DNA of 64,000 nucleotides from Pseudomonas sp. PH1b (GCF_000633395.1 NZ_AYMU01000015.1:62001-126000); one strand, 5' to 3'; positions 16,837 to 26,431 are shown, counted from the stretch's first letter. Notes: generated from the letters alone by a model not told the origin. Made by a program: numbers and translations.

Positions 16837-18743
16837 GTGAGTCGCTAATCAGTGGCGCCCGCATCGAGCTGCTCAGCCCGCGCCTGGCCAACCAGATCGC
16901 TGCGGGCGAGGTGGTCGAACGCCCGGCTTCGGTGATCAAGGAGTTGCTGGAAAACAGCCTGGATTCCGGCGCCAAGCGTATCGATGTGGATGTCGAGCAG
17001 GCTGGGGTCAAGCTGCTGCGGGTCCGCGATGATGGCAGCGGCATTTCTTCCGATGACTTGCCCCTGGCCCTGGCGCGCCACGCCACCAGCAAGATCCGCG
17101 ACCTGGAAGACCTTGAACGGGTGATGAGCCTGGGGTTCCGCGGCGAGGCCCTGGCCTCCATCAGTTCGGTGGCGCGTCTGACCCTGACTTCTCGTACCCG
17201 GGAGGCCGAGCAGGCCTGGCAGGTGGAGACCGAGGGCCGGGACATGGCGCCGCGGGTTCAGCCAGCGGCGCACCCGGTGGGCACCTCGGTGGAAGTGCGC
17301 GATCTGTTTTTCAACACCCCGGCCCGACGCAAGTTCCTCAAGGCCGAGAAGACCGAGTTCGATCATCTGCAGGAAGTGATCAAGCGCCTGGCACTGGCCC
17401 GTTTCGACGTGGCGTTCCATTTGCGTCACAACGGCAAGAGCATCCTCAGCTTGCACGAGGCCAAGGACGATGCGGCCCGGGCCCGGCGCGTGGCGGCGAT
17501 CTGTGGCTCGGGTTTCCTGGAGCAGGCGTTGCCCATCGAAGTCGAGCGCAATGGCCTGCACCTGTGGGGTTGGGTAGGTTTGCCGACCTTCTCCCGCAGC
17601 CAGGCAGACTTGCAGTACTTCTACGTCAATGGCCGGGCCGTGCGTGACAAGCTGGTGGCGCATGCGGTGCGCCAGGCTTACCGCGATGTGTTGTTCAACG
17701 GCCGGCACCCGACCTTCGTGCTGTTTTTCGAGGTCGACCCGTCGGTGGTCGACGTCAACGTGCACCCGACCAAGCACGAAGTGCGCTTTCGTGATGGACG
17801 CATGGTGCATGACTTCCTGTATGGCACCTTGCACCGTGCCTTGGGCGATGTGCGTCCCGAAGACCAGTTGGCAGCGCCGGCGGCGGTTGCCGGCATCGTG
17901 CGGCCAACCGGTATCGAGGCCGGAGAGTTCGGGCCTCAGGGCGAGATGCGCCTGGCCGCCAACCTGGCCCTGGAGCAGCCGCAGTCTCAGCCAGGCTTCA
18001 GCGCGCCGGGCAGTGGCGCCGGCAGTGGCTATCAATACCAGTACACGCCCCGCCCCCAGCCGGTGCTGCCGGCAGCGGAGGCCCAGGGCGCCTATCGCGA
18101 GTTCTTTGCACCGCTGCCTGGCGCCGCCACTGCTGCCCTGCCAGAGGGGCAGGAGGACATTCCCCCCTTGGGTTACGCCCTGGCTCAGCTCAAGGGGATC
18201 TACATCCTCGCGGAGAACGCCCATGGCCTGGTGCTGGTGGACATGCACGCGGCCCATGAACGGATCATGTACGAGCGCCTGAAAGTGGCGATGGCCAGCG
18301 AAGGCCTGAGTGGCCAGCCACTGCTGGTGCCGGAGTCGATTGCGGTCAGCCAGCGCGAAGCCGATTGTGCGGAAGAACACGCCAGCTGGTTCCAGCGTCT
18401 GGGCTTCGAGCTGCAGCGCCTGGGCCCAGAGTCCCTGGCGATCCGGCAGATTCCGGCGCTGTTGAAGCAGGCCGAGGCCAATCGACTGGTGCATGACGTG
18501 CTCGCGGACCTGATGGAGTACGGCACCAGCGACCGGATCCAGGCTCACCTCAACGAGTTGCTGGGAACCATGGCCTGCCACGGTGCGATCCGTGCCAATC
18601 GGCGCCTGGCCTTGCCGGAAATGAACGGCTTGCTGCGGGACATGGAAAACACCGAGCGCAGCGGCCAATGCAACCACGGTCGACCGACCTGGACCCAGAT
18701 GGGCCTGGACGATCTGGACAAACTCTTTCTGCGCGGCCGTTGA
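16833..18743 (+). CDS. mutL: DNA mismatch repair protein MutL
   Basis: 636 residues; couples MutS mismatch recognition to strand removal. The N-terminal GHKL ATPase (about 1-330) shows NQIAAGEVVERPASVIKE, the DDGSGI turn and GFRGEALASI. A low-complexity Pro/Gln/Gly linker (about 350-430) leads to the dimerisation domain (about 440-630). That domain carries DMHAAHERIMYE, which fits the MutL endonuclease pattern DQHA-X2-E-X4-E with Met for Gln. Pseudomonas lacks MutH, so nicking by MutL itself is expected. Start overlaps amiB by 4 bp and the stop overlaps miaA (TGATG). Confidence 0.97.
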   Translation: MSESLISGARIELLSPRLANQIAAGEVVERPASVIKELLENSLDSGAKRIDVDVEQAGVKLLRVRDDGSGISSDDLPLALARHATSKIRDLEDLERVMSLGFRGEALASISSVARLTLTSRTREAEQAWQVETEGRDMAPRVQPAAHPVGTSVEVRDLFFNTPARRKFLKAEKTEFDHLQEVIKRLALARFDVAFHLRHNGKSILSLHEAKDDAARARRVAAICGSGFLEQALPIEVERNGLHLWGWVGLPTFSRSQADLQYFYVNGRAVRDKLVAHAVRQAYRDVLFNGRHPTFVLFFEVDPSVVDVNVHPTKHEVRFRDGRMVHDFLYGTLHRALGDVRPEDQLAAPAAVAGIVRPTGIEAGEFGPQGEMRLAANLALEQPQSQPGFSAPGSGAGSGYQYQYTPRPQPVLPAAEAQGAYREFFAPLPGAATAALPEGQEDIPPLGYALAQLKGIYILAENAHGLVLVDMHAAHERIMYERLKVAMASEGLSGQPLLVPESIAVSQREADCAEEHASWFQRLGFELQRLGPESLAIRQIPALLKQAEANRLVHDVLADLMEYGTSDRIQAHLNELLGTMACHGAIRANRRLALPEMNGLLRDMENTERSGQCNHGRPTWTQMGLDDLDKLFLRGR

Positions 18744-19714
18744 TGACTCAGCTTCCTCCAGCGATTTTCCTCATGGGCCCGACCGCTGCGGGCAAGACCG
18801 ATCTGGCCATCGAGCTGACCAAGGTACTGCCTTGCGAGTTGATCAGTGTCGACTCGGCGTTGGTTTACCGGGGGATGGACATTGGTACCGCCAAGCCTTC
18901 CAGGGAGCTCCTGGCAGAATTTCCCCATCGCCTGATCGACATCCTCGACCCGGCTGAAAGCTACTCGGCGGCGGACTTTCGTCACGATGCCCTGGCGGCG
19001 ATGGCCGATATCACCGCCAGGGGCAAGATCCCGCTGCTGGTGGGCGGCACCATGCTGTATTACAAGGCGTTGCTCGAAGGCCTGGCGGACATGCCCGCAG
19101 CGGACCCTCAGGTGCGCGCCGAGCTCGAAGAAGAGGCGGCACGCCTGGGCTGGCAAGCGCTCCATGAACAACTGGCGGCGGTGGATCCCGAGTCCGCGGC
19201 AAGGATCCACCCCAATGATCCCCAGCGCTTGAGCCGGGCCCTGGAAGTCTATCGGGTCAGTGGCCTGACGATGACCGCACATCGTCAGCGTCAATTGGCG
19301 CAAAGTGCTGAAGCAGGCGCATCGGGACGCAGTCAATTGCCCTATACTGTCGCCAATCTGGCCATCGCTCCGGCGAATCGCCAGGTGCTTCACCAGCGTA
19401 TTGCACAAAGATTCACACAAATGTTGGAACAGGGATTCATTGACGAGGTCGTAGCTCTGCGTTCCAGAAGTGACCTGCATGCCGGGTTGCCGTCTATACG
19501 TGCAGTGGGTTATCGCCAAGTCTGGGATCATCTGGATGGCAAGCTGACGTCAGCCGAAATGCAGGAACGGGGCATTATTGCCACGCGCCAGTTGGCGAAA
19601 CGACAGTTCACCTGGTTACGCAGTTGGGCTGACCTGCAATGGTTGGACAGCCTCGATTGCGACAATCTGCCACGCGCCTTGAAATACTTAGGGACGATCT
19701 CCATATTGAGCTGA
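18743..19714 (+). CDS. miaA: tRNA dimethylallyltransferase MiaA
   Basis: 323 residues; attaches the dimethylallyl group to A37 of tRNAs reading UNN codons. P-loop FLMGPTAAGKTDLA at the N-terminus, followed by DSALVYRGMDIGTAKP and the tRNA-contact motif NDPQRLSRALEVYR. The ATG at 18743 shares its A with the mutL TGA, indicating translational coupling; an upstream open frame within mutL is rejected. Length is normal. In other bacteria promoters inside this region feed hfq. Confidence 0.97.
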   Translation: MTQLPPAIFLMGPTAAGKTDLAIELTKVLPCELISVDSALVYRGMDIGTAKPSRELLAEFPHRLIDILDPAESYSAADFRHDALAAMADITARGKIPLLVGGTMLYYKALLEGLADMPAADPQVRAELEEEAARLGWQALHEQLAAVDPESAARIHPNDPQRLSRALEVYRVSGLTMTAHRQRQLAQSAEAGASGRSQLPYTVANLAIAPANRQVLHQRIAQRFTQMLEQGFIDEVVALRSRSDLHAGLPSIRAVGYRQVWDHLDGKLTSAEMQERGIIATRQLAKRQFTWLRSWADLQWLDSLDCDNLPRALKYLGTISILS

Positions 19715-19754
19715 GTCCCTGCAATTGCCGTCTATCCTTGGGGGTGTGACGGCT

Positions 19755-19784
19755 TTGGCCATCTGTTTTCTGATTTTTTATTAT
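19755..19784 (+). promoter_or_regulatory. Candidate hfq promoter
   Basis: TTGGCC (19755-19760), an 18-bp spacer and TATTAT (19779-19784) lie 23 bp before the hfq ATG in an AT-rich pocket. The start would leave a very short leader containing AAAGGAG. Confidence 0.4.
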
Positions 19785-19807
19785 TGATCCTTAAAGGAGT
19801 GCGGCAC

Positions 19808-20068
19808 ATGTCAAAAGGGCATTCGCTACAAGACCCTTACTTGAATACATTGCGTAAAGAGAAGGTTGGGGTTTCCATCTATCTGGTCAACGGGATCAAG
19901 CTGCAAGGTACGATCGAGTCTTTCGACCAGTTCGTCATCCTGCTGAAAAACACCGTCAGCCAGATGGTTTACAAGCACGCTATCTCGACAGTGGTTCCAG
20001 TTCGCCCAATTCGCCTGCCTAGCGCATCCGAATCCGAACAGGGTGACGCTGAGCCAGGTAACGCCTGA
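19808..20068 (+). CDS. hfq: RNA chaperone Hfq
   Basis: 86 residues; hexameric Sm-like protein that binds small RNAs and A-rich mRNA targets (in pseudomonads also with Crc in carbon catabolite repression). Sm1 motif covers VSIYLVNGIKLQGTIESFDQ, Sm2 includes YKHAISTVVP. The start is the ATG at 19808 (MSKGHSLQDPYLNTLRK), 10 bp after AAAGGAG; an earlier ATG at 19784 is not conserved. The C-terminal tail is short and polar (SESEQGDAEPGNA), as in other pseudomonads. hflX follows after 12 bp. Confidence 0.99.
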   Translation: MSKGHSLQDPYLNTLRKEKVGVSIYLVNGIKLQGTIESFDQFVILLKNTVSQMVYKHAISTVVPVRPIRLPSASESEQGDAEPGNA

Positions 20069-20080
20069 TAGGAGTCTCCT

Positions 20081-21382
20081 TTGTTCTTTGAGCGCCACGG
20101 TGGTGGTGAACGGGCCATTCTCGTTCACTTGGATGGTCAGGACCCTGAGGCGCGCGAAGATCCGCAGGAGTTTCAGGAGCTGGCATTATCGGCCGGCGCC
20201 GAGACCGTCGCGTTTGTTAGCGTGCCGCGTCATCGGCCAACCGCCAAATACCTGGTTGGCAGCGGCAAGGTCGAGGAATTACGCGACCTGGTCAAAGCCG
20301 AACAGGTAGACCTGGTGATTTTCAATCACATCCTCACGCCCAGTCAGGAGCGCAACCTCGAACGAGTCTTCGAGTGTCGCGTGATTGATCGCACGGGTCT
20401 GATCCTCGATATCTTCGCCCAACGCGCACGCACCCATGAAGGCAAGCTCCAGGTCGAACTGGCCCAGCTTGAGCACATGAGTACGCGACTGGTTCGTGGC
20501 TGGACTCACCTTGAGCGGCAGAAGGGCGGTATCGGTCTGCGCGGCCCGGGTGAAACCCAGCTGGAAACCGACCGGCGCCTGTTGCGCGTCCGTCTGCGGC
20601 AGATCAAGGCGCGCCTGGAAAAGGTTCGCAGCCAGCGTGAGCAGTCCCGTCGAGGGCGCAAGCGCGCCGACATTCCGACCGTATCGCTGGTGGGATACAC
20701 CAACGCCGGCAAGTCGACCTTGTTCAATGCGGTGACCGAATCCGACGTCTACGCTGCCGACCAGTTGTTCGCCACGCTCGATCCGACTTTGCGCCGGCTT
20801 GATCTGGATGACCTGGGGCCGATTGTGCTGGCAGATACCGTGGGTTTTATCCGGCACTTGCCGCATAAGCTGGTGGAGGCATTTCGCGCGACCCTCGAAG
20901 AGTCGAGCAACTCCGACCTGCTGCTCCATGTGATCGACTCCCATGAGCCTGAGCGCATGGCCCAGATCGAGCAGGTGATGGTGGTGTTGGGGGAGATCGG
21001 GGCTCAAGACTTGCCGATCCTGGAGGTCTATAACAAACTCGATTTGCTCGAGGGCGTGGAGCCGCAGATCCAGCGCGATCCAGACGGCAAGCCGCAACGG
21101 GTCTGGTTGTCGGCTCGTGACGGTCAGGGGTTGGATCTGCTCAAGCAGGCCATCGCCGAGCTGCTGGGGGAAGATTTGTTCGTGGGCACCTTGCGCTTGC
21201 CTCAGCGTTTTGCTCGACTGCGAGCACAGTTTTTCCAGTTGAACGCTGTGCAGAAAGAAGAGCACGACGACGAAGGCGTCAGTTTGCTGGCCGTTCGCCT
21301 GCCACGCGCCGAGTTGAATCGGCTGGTCAGTCGCGAAGGTCTGCAGCCGTCGGAATTCATCGAGCAACACACTTTGCAATAA
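20081..21382 (+). CDS. hflX: Ribosome-associated GTPase HflX
   Basis: 433 residues; a GTPase that binds 50S subunits and splits stalled ribosomes. The N-terminal HflX domain (about 20-190) contains the glycine-rich GGIGLRGPGETQLE segment and a coiled coil rich in Arg. The G domain shows GYTNAGKSTLFNA (G1), DTVGFIRHLP (G3) and NKLDL (G4). The start is TTG at 20081 after GGAGTCTCC; the encoded FFERHGGGERAILVH is conserved in the family. Twelve bp after hfq; ends 96 bp before hflK. Confidence 0.96.
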   Translation: MFFERHGGGERAILVHLDGQDPEAREDPQEFQELALSAGAETVAFVSVPRHRPTAKYLVGSGKVEELRDLVKAEQVDLVIFNHILTPSQERNLERVFECRVIDRTGLILDIFAQRARTHEGKLQVELAQLEHMSTRLVRGWTHLERQKGGIGLRGPGETQLETDRRLLRVRLRQIKARLEKVRSQREQSRRGRKRADIPTVSLVGYTNAGKSTLFNAVTESDVYAADQLFATLDPTLRRLDLDDLGPIVLADTVGFIRHLPHKLVEAFRATLEESSNSDLLLHVIDSHEPERMAQIEQVMVVLGEIGAQDLPILEVYNKLDLLEGVEPQIQRDPDGKPQRVWLSARDGQGLDLLKQAIAELLGEDLFVGTLRLPQRFARLRAQFFQLNAVQKEEHDDEGVSLLAVRLPRAELNRLVSREGLQPSEFIEQHTLQ

Positions 21383-21478
21383 AAGCCTGGGTAAGCGGTT
21401 GTGCCGCTGTAGCAGGCATTCTGTAGCATTGGTCGGCGCGCCGTGGGTGCGTCTTTGCTTTATCAGATGGAGAGCGCT

Positions 21479-22657
21479 ATGGCTTGGAATGAGCCGGGTG
21501 GCAACTCGAATAATCAGGACCCTTGGGGTGGCAAGCGCCGCAATAATGGCGATCGCAAGGGGCCACCAGATCTCGACGAGGCCTTCCGTAAGCTGCAGGA
21601 AAGCCTGAATGGGTTGTTCGGTGGTGGTAAGAAACGTGGTGATGACGGCGGTAGCTCCAGCAAGGGCGGTGGTTTCGGCTTGCTGGGTATCGGTCTTGTC
21701 GTGCTGGCGGCCGTGTGGCTGTACAGCGCGGTTTATGTAGTCGACGAGCAGGAGCAGGCCGTGGTGCTGCGCCTCGGCAAATACTACGAAACCGTTGGCC
21801 CGGGTCTGAATATCTACTTCCCGCCGATGGACAAGAAGTACATGGAGAACGTCACGCGTGAGCGTGCCTATACCAAGCAGGGCCAGATGCTCACCGAAGA
21901 CGAGAACATCGTCGAAGTGCCGCTGACCGTGCAGTACAAGATCAGCAATCTGCAGGACTTCGTGCTGAACGTCGATCAGCCGGAAATCAGCCTGCAGCAC
22001 GCGACCGACAGTGCCCTGCGCCACGTGGTGGGTTCTACCGCCATGGACCAGGTACTGACCGAGGGTCGTGAATTGATGGCCAGCGAGATCAAGGAGCGCC
22101 TGCAACGGTTCCTCGACAACTATCGCACTGGCATCACCGTTACTCAGGTGAACGTACAGAGCGCAGCGGCACCGCGTGAAGTGCAGGAAGCCTTCGATGA
22201 CGTGATCCGTGCCCGTGAAGATGAGCAGCGTTCGCGCAACCAGGCTGAAACCTATGCCAACGGCGTTGTGCCGGAAGCCCGTGGTCAAGCCCAGCGTATC
22301 CTCGAGGATGCCAACGGTTACCGCGATGAAGTGGTCTCCCGCGCCAAGGGTGAGGCGGATCGCTTTACCAAACTGGTCGCCGAGTACCGCAAGGCTCCCG
22401 AGGTCACTCGCCAGCGCTTGTACCTGGACACCATGCAGGAAGTCTTCAGCAATACCAGCAAGGTATTGGTGACTGGCAGCAAAGGTGGGCAGAACAACCT
22501 GCTCTACCTGCCGCTGGACAAGATGATCGACAGTGGTCGTGGCGCCGGCACTCCGGTAACGGGCTCGGCTTCTGCGGCCAGCAATGAAGCGAATGCGCGT
22601 GCGGCGGCTGATCATATGCAGCAACAGCAGCAAACGCGTTCTAGGGAGAGTCGCTGA
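21479..22657 (+). CDS. hflK: FtsH modulator HflK
   Basis: 392 residues; SPFH/band-7 membrane protein that with HflC forms the large cage around FtsH and restrains its proteolysis. A Gly/Asn-rich cytoplasmic N-terminus (AWNEPGGNSNNQDPWGG) is followed by one membrane helix (about 70-90). The SPFH domain begins at YVVDEQEQAVVLRLGKY, then a long coiled coil with the NVQSAAAPREVQEAFDDV segment. The ATG at 21479 follows GGAGAGC. A frame extension to 21443 is not needed. Stop overlaps the hflC start. Confidence 0.97.
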   Translation: MAWNEPGGNSNNQDPWGGKRRNNGDRKGPPDLDEAFRKLQESLNGLFGGGKKRGDDGGSSSKGGGFGLLGIGLVVLAAVWLYSAVYVVDEQEQAVVLRLGKYYETVGPGLNIYFPPMDKKYMENVTRERAYTKQGQMLTEDENIVEVPLTVQYKISNLQDFVLNVDQPEISLQHATDSALRHVVGSTAMDQVLTEGRELMASEIKERLQRFLDNYRTGITVTQVNVQSAAAPREVQEAFDDVIRAREDEQRSRNQAETYANGVVPEARGQAQRILEDANGYRDEVVSRAKGEADRFTKLVAEYRKAPEVTRQRLYLDTMQEVFSNTSKVLVTGSKGGQNNLLYLPLDKMIDSGRGAGTPVTGSASAASNEANARAAADHMQQQQQTRSRESR

Positions 22658-23526
22658 TGAGCAATAAATCGCTGATCGCCCTGATCGTGGGCGTTGTCGT
22701 GGCGGTGGTTGCCTGGAACAGCTTCTACATCGTCGCTCAGACCGAGCGCGCGGTGTTGCTGCAGTTCGGTCGTGTGGTTCAGGCCGATGTCCAGCCTGGC
22801 CCCCACTGGAAAGTGCCCTACATCAACCAGGTGCGTAAGTTTGACGCCCGCCTGATGACCCTGGATGCACCGACACAGCGCTTCCTGACCCTGGAAAAGA
22901 AAGCCGTGATGGTCGATGCCTACGCCAAGTGGCGGGTTAAAGATGCCGAGCGCTTCTATACCGCGACTTCCGGCCTCAAGCAGATTGCCGACGAGCGTCT
23001 TTCCCGTCGTCTGGAATCGGGCCTGCGTGACCAGTTTGGTAAGCGCACCCTGCACGAAGTGGTTTCCGGTGAACGTGACGCGCTGATGGCTGACATCACT
23101 GCATCGCTGAACAAGATGGCGGAAAAGGAACTGGGCATCGAAGTCGTCGACGTCCGGGTCAAGGCCATCGACCTGCCGAAGGAAGTGAACCGCAGCGTGT
23201 TCGAACGCATGAGCACCGAGCGTGAGCGTGAGGCTCGCGAGCACCGGGCCAAGGGCAACGAGTTGGCGGAAGGCATCCGTGCCGACGCCGATCGCCAGCG
23301 TCGCGTGTTGCTGGCAGAAGCTTATCGCGAGTCTGAAGAGGCCCGCGGTGATGGTGATGCCCAGGCTGCGGCGATCTACGCCAAGGCCTACGGCCAGGAC
23401 CAGGAGTTCTACGCGTTCTACCGTAGCCTGCGTGCCTACCGTGAAAGCTTCGCGAACAAAACCGACGTCATGGTCCTGGACCCAAGCAGCGACTTCTTCC
23501 ATTACCTGGAAAAGTCCAAGCCTTGA
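22657..23526 (+). CDS. hflC: FtsH modulator HflC
   Basis: 289 residues; partner of HflK in the FtsH-regulating complex. N-terminal membrane helix (about 4-24), then the SPFH domain (FYIVAQTERAVLLQFGRV), then a long charged helix (STEREREAREHRAKGNEL) that packs in the cage. ATG overlaps the hflK TGA by one base. It ends the overlapping chain begun at nnrD; a hairpin terminator lies 86 bp downstream. Confidence 0.97.
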   Translation: MSNKSLIALIVGVVVAVVAWNSFYIVAQTERAVLLQFGRVVQADVQPGPHWKVPYINQVRKFDARLMTLDAPTQRFLTLEKKAVMVDAYAKWRVKDAERFYTATSGLKQIADERLSRRLESGLRDQFGKRTLHEVVSGERDALMADITASLNKMAEKELGIEVVDVRVKAIDLPKEVNRSVFERMSTEREREAREHRAKGNELAEGIRADADRQRRVLLAEAYRESEEARGDGDAQAAAIYAKAYGQDQEFYAFYRSLRAYRESFANKTDVMVLDPSSDFFHYLEKSKP

Positions 23527-23611
23527 TCAGGCCCTGACCCTGGGCACCCCGCTGGGCGGCTAAAACGCCTCGCGGGGTGATCCTTTGGGAAAACGGGTGT
23601 ATGATGCGGCA

Positions 23612-23634
23612 GCCGGGAAATTCCCGGCTTTTTT
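23612..23634 (+). terminator. Terminator of the hfq-hflXKC unit
   Basis: GCCGGGA (23612-23618) pairs with TCCCGGC (23622-23628) around AAT, followed by six T. Confidence 0.9.
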
Positions 23635-23817
23635 GCGTCTGCATCTTTGATTGGCCGTGGCTCGTTCAAGAGTCCGGCGAGATTTTTCGAGGAAAATGGT
23701 CTGTACAGCTGATTCCTGGCTGCCTGTCCGGCTGAGCTCGCGTCGGATGCGACTGTTTTCTGCTTCACTCTAAGGCTGGCCCCAGGCTTGCCGCCCGGAC
23801 CATAGGGGAATGGCGTA

Positions 23818-25005
23818 ATGGCAACGGTAGACCGCTGGCTGCTGCCAGATGGCATCGAAGAAGTATTGCCGCCGGAAGCGGCGCGCATCGAAGTGGCGCG
23901 TCGTCAGGTGTTGGATCTGTTTCAGAGTTGGGGTTACGAGTTTGTCGTCACTCCCCATATCGAATACCTGGAATCCCTGCTGACAGGCGCCGGCCAGGAC
24001 CTGGATCTGCGTACCTTCAAGGTCATCGACCCGCAGTCGGGCCGGCAGATGGGCTTTCGGGCCGACATCACGCCGCAGGTGGCGCGGATCGACGCCCACA
24101 CCCTGCGCCGTGAAGGGCCGAGCCGCCTGTGCTACGCCGGCAGTGTGCTGCATGCTCAGCCGCGGGCCTTGTCGTCCTCGCGCAGCCCGATCCAACTGGG
24201 TGCCGAGTTGTACGGCGATGCCAGCCCGAGCAGCGACGTTGAAGTGATCAGCCTGATGCTGGCGATGCTGCAACTGGCCGATGTGCCGGATGTGCACATG
24301 GATCTGGGGCACGTGGGTATCTACCGTGGCCTGGCCCAGGCAGCCGGCTTGTCCGGTGCTGTGGAGCAACAGTTGTTCGACGCCCTGCAGCGCAAGGCGA
24401 TCGATGAAGTCATCAGCCTGACCGCAGGGCTGCCGGCGGATCTGGCTGACATGCTGCGCTCCCTGGTGGACCTGTGTGGCAGTCGCGAAGTGCTGGGTGA
24501 CGCCCGTCGCCGCCTGGCGGGTGCCCCGACCTCGGTGTTGCTGGCCCTGGATGAATTGCTGACGATCGCCGAGCGCTTGTCGGTGCGCTTCCCGGAACTG
24601 CCGCTGTATTTCGACCTGGGCGAGTTGCGCGGCTACCACTACCACACCGGTGTGGTGTTCGCGGTGTTCGTGCCGGGCATGGGTCAATCCATCGCCCAGG
24701 GCGGTCGCTACGATGACATCGGTGCGGACTTCGGGCGCGCCCGTCCAGCCACCGGCTTTTCCACCGATTTGAAAACCCTGGTGACCCTGGGGCGTGCTGA
24801 AGTCGAGCTACCGTCTGGCGGTATCTGGATGCCAGACAACACTGACGCGGCACTCTGGCAGACCGTCTGCCAGTTGCGCAGTGAGGGTCAGCGTGTGGTT
24901 CAGGCCCTGCCTGGACAGCCATTGGCCGCTGCCCGTGAGGCGGACTGCGACCGGCAATTGATTCAGCAGAATGGGCTTTGGCAAGTATTGCCGCTGGCTT
25001 CTTGA
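23818..25005 (+). CDS. hisZ: ATP phosphoribosyltransferase regulatory subunit HisZ
   Basis: 395 residues; histidyl-tRNA-synthetase-like protein without aminoacylation that forms an octamer with the short form of HisG to run and regulate the first step of histidine biosynthesis. Class II synthetase-like motifs are recognisable (RADITPQVARIDAHTL as motif 2 region, GRYDDIGADFGRARPATGF as motif 3 region). Start ATG 23818 after TAGGGGAATGG. No hisG is adjacent; purA follows after 54 bp and may share the transcript. Confidence 0.95.
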   Translation: MATVDRWLLPDGIEEVLPPEAARIEVARRQVLDLFQSWGYEFVVTPHIEYLESLLTGAGQDLDLRTFKVIDPQSGRQMGFRADITPQVARIDAHTLRREGPSRLCYAGSVLHAQPRALSSSRSPIQLGAELYGDASPSSDVEVISLMLAMLQLADVPDVHMDLGHVGIYRGLAQAAGLSGAVEQQLFDALQRKAIDEVISLTAGLPADLADMLRSLVDLCGSREVLGDARRRLAGAPTSVLLALDELLTIAERLSVRFPELPLYFDLGELRGYHYHTGVVFAVFVPGMGQSIAQGGRYDDIGADFGRARPATGFSTDLKTLVTLGRAEVELPSGGIWMPDNTDAALWQTVCQLRSEGQRVVQALPGQPLAAAREADCDRQLIQQNGLWQVLPLAS

Positions 25006-25059
25006 GTTTTCCTGCCGGCGGCTGCCGGCACCAAGTTTGCGCGAATGAGGACAAGTGTT

Positions 25060-26352
25060 ATGGGTAAGAATGTCGTAGTCCTGGGCACCCAGTGGGGTGA
25101 TGAGGGCAAAGGCAAGATCGTTGATCTGCTGACCGAACATGCCGCCGCCGTAGTGCGCTACCAAGGTGGCCACAACGCTGGCCACACACTGGTGATCGAC
25201 GGTGAGAAGACCGTCCTGCACCTGATCCCGTCCGGCGTGCTGCGCGAAGGCGTGCAGTGCTTGATCGGCAACGGCGTGGTGGTAGCACCGGATGCCTTGA
25301 TGCGTGAAATCGTCAAGCTGGAAGAGAAAGGCGTACCGGTGCGCGAGCGCCTGCGTATCAGCCCGTCCTGCCCGCTGATCCTGTCCTATCACGTGGCCCT
25401 GGACCAGGCTCGCGAGAAAGCCCGTGGCGAACAGAAGATCGGTACCACCGGTCGCGGTATCGGCCCGGCTTACGAAGATAAAGTGGCGCGCCGTGGCCTG
25501 CGCATCGGCGATCTGTTCCACCGTGAGCGTTTCGCCGCCAAGCTGGGCGAGTTGCTGGACTACCACAACTTCGTCCTGGTGAATTACTACAAAGAGCCGG
25601 CCATCGACTTCCAGAAGACCCTGGACGAGTGCATGGAATACGCCGAGCTGCTCAAGCCGATGATGCTCGACGTTACCGCTGAGCTGCACCAGCTGCGCCG
25701 CGCCGGCAAGGACATCATGTTCGAAGGTGCCCAGGGCTCGCTGCTGGACATCGACCACGGTACCTACCCGTACGTCACCAGCTCCAACACCACCGCTGGC
25801 GGCATCGCCACTGGTTCGGGCGTGGGTCCGATGTACCTGGACTACATCCTGGGCATCACCAAGGCCTACACCACCCGCGTGGGTTCGGGTCCGTTCCCGA
25901 CTGAACTGTTCGATGACATCGGTGCTTTCCTGGCCAAGCGCGGCCATGAGTTCGGTGCCACCACCGGCCGTGCCCGTCGTTGCGGCTGGTTCGACGCCGT
26001 GATCCTGCGTCGCGCCATCGACGTCAACAGCATCTCGGGCCTGTGCCTGACCAAGCTGGACGTGCTGGATGGCCTGGAAACCATCAACATCTGTGTCGGC
26101 TACAAGAACCAGGATGGTGCAGTCATCGACGCACCGACCGACGCTGACAGCTACATCGGCCTGGAGCCGGTGTACGAGCAGATGCCGGGCTGGAGCGAGT
26201 CGACCCTGGGTGCCAAGACCCTGCAAGAGCTGCCTGCCGCCGCCCAGGCCTACATCAAGCGCATCGAAGAGTTGGTCGGCGCGCCGATCGACATTATTTC
26301 GACAGGCCCGGACCGCAACGAAACCATCGTTCTGCGCCATCCGTTTGCTTGA
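25060..26352 (+). CDS. purA: Adenylosuccinate synthetase
   Basis: 430 residues; joins IMP and aspartate with GTP to form adenylosuccinate, the first committed step to AMP. Signature GTQWGDEGKGKIVD at the N-terminus, GHNAGHT, GTTGRGIGPAYEDK and the GTP-binding SVSTGPDR-like end (STGPDRNETI). The ATG at 25060 follows GAATGAGGACA; an in-frame ATG at 25045 is upstream of the ribosome site. Length is typical. Strong hairpin follows. Confidence 0.98.
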   Translation: MGKNVVVLGTQWGDEGKGKIVDLLTEHAAAVVRYQGGHNAGHTLVIDGEKTVLHLIPSGVLREGVQCLIGNGVVVAPDALMREIVKLEEKGVPVRERLRISPSCPLILSYHVALDQAREKARGEQKIGTTGRGIGPAYEDKVARRGLRIGDLFHRERFAAKLGELLDYHNFVLVNYYKEPAIDFQKTLDECMEYAELLKPMMLDVTAELHQLRRAGKDIMFEGAQGSLLDIDHGTYPYVTSSNTTAGGIATGSGVGPMYLDYILGITKAYTTRVGSGPFPTELFDDIGAFLAKRGHEFGATTGRARRCGWFDAVILRRAIDVNSISGLCLTKLDVLDGLETINICVGYKNQDGAVIDAPTDADSYIGLEPVYEQMPGWSESTLGAKTLQELPAAAQAYIKRIEELVGAPIDIISTGPDRNETIVLRHPFA

Positions 26353-26371
26353 TAAGCCGTTGATGTAAAAA

Positions 26372-26398
26372 ACAAAGGGCCCCTGATGGGCCCTTTGT
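26372..26398 (+). terminator. Terminator of purA
   Basis: Perfect 11-bp stem ACAAAGGGCCC/GGGCCCTTTGT (26372-26382 with 26388-26398), loop CTGAT; the following U tract is short and interrupted. Confidence 0.8.
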
Positions 26399-26415
26399 CG
26401 TTTCTGCCTGCCGTA

Positions 26416-26431
26416 CGGCACGACCCTTGCT
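26416..26431 (+). promoter_or_regulatory. Sigma-54-type promoter of the chemoreceptor gene
   Basis: CGGCACGACCCTTGCT: GG (26417-26418) and GC (26429-26430) are exactly 12 bp apart and the rest matches TGGCACG-N4-TTGCW except the first T. It lies 33 to 60 bp before the two candidate starts and just past the purA terminator. Confidence 0.6.

Noticed and set aside
16833..18743. MutL with damaged endonuclease motif
   Set aside because: DMHA in place of DQHA changes only a non-metal position; the remaining metal-binding pattern is intact, so activity is expected.
20279..22633. Minus-strand open frame of 784 codons antisense to hflX-hflK
   Set aside because: Composition is that of a shadow frame (runs of Gln, His, Leu), it spans two well-identified genes and has no family resemblance.
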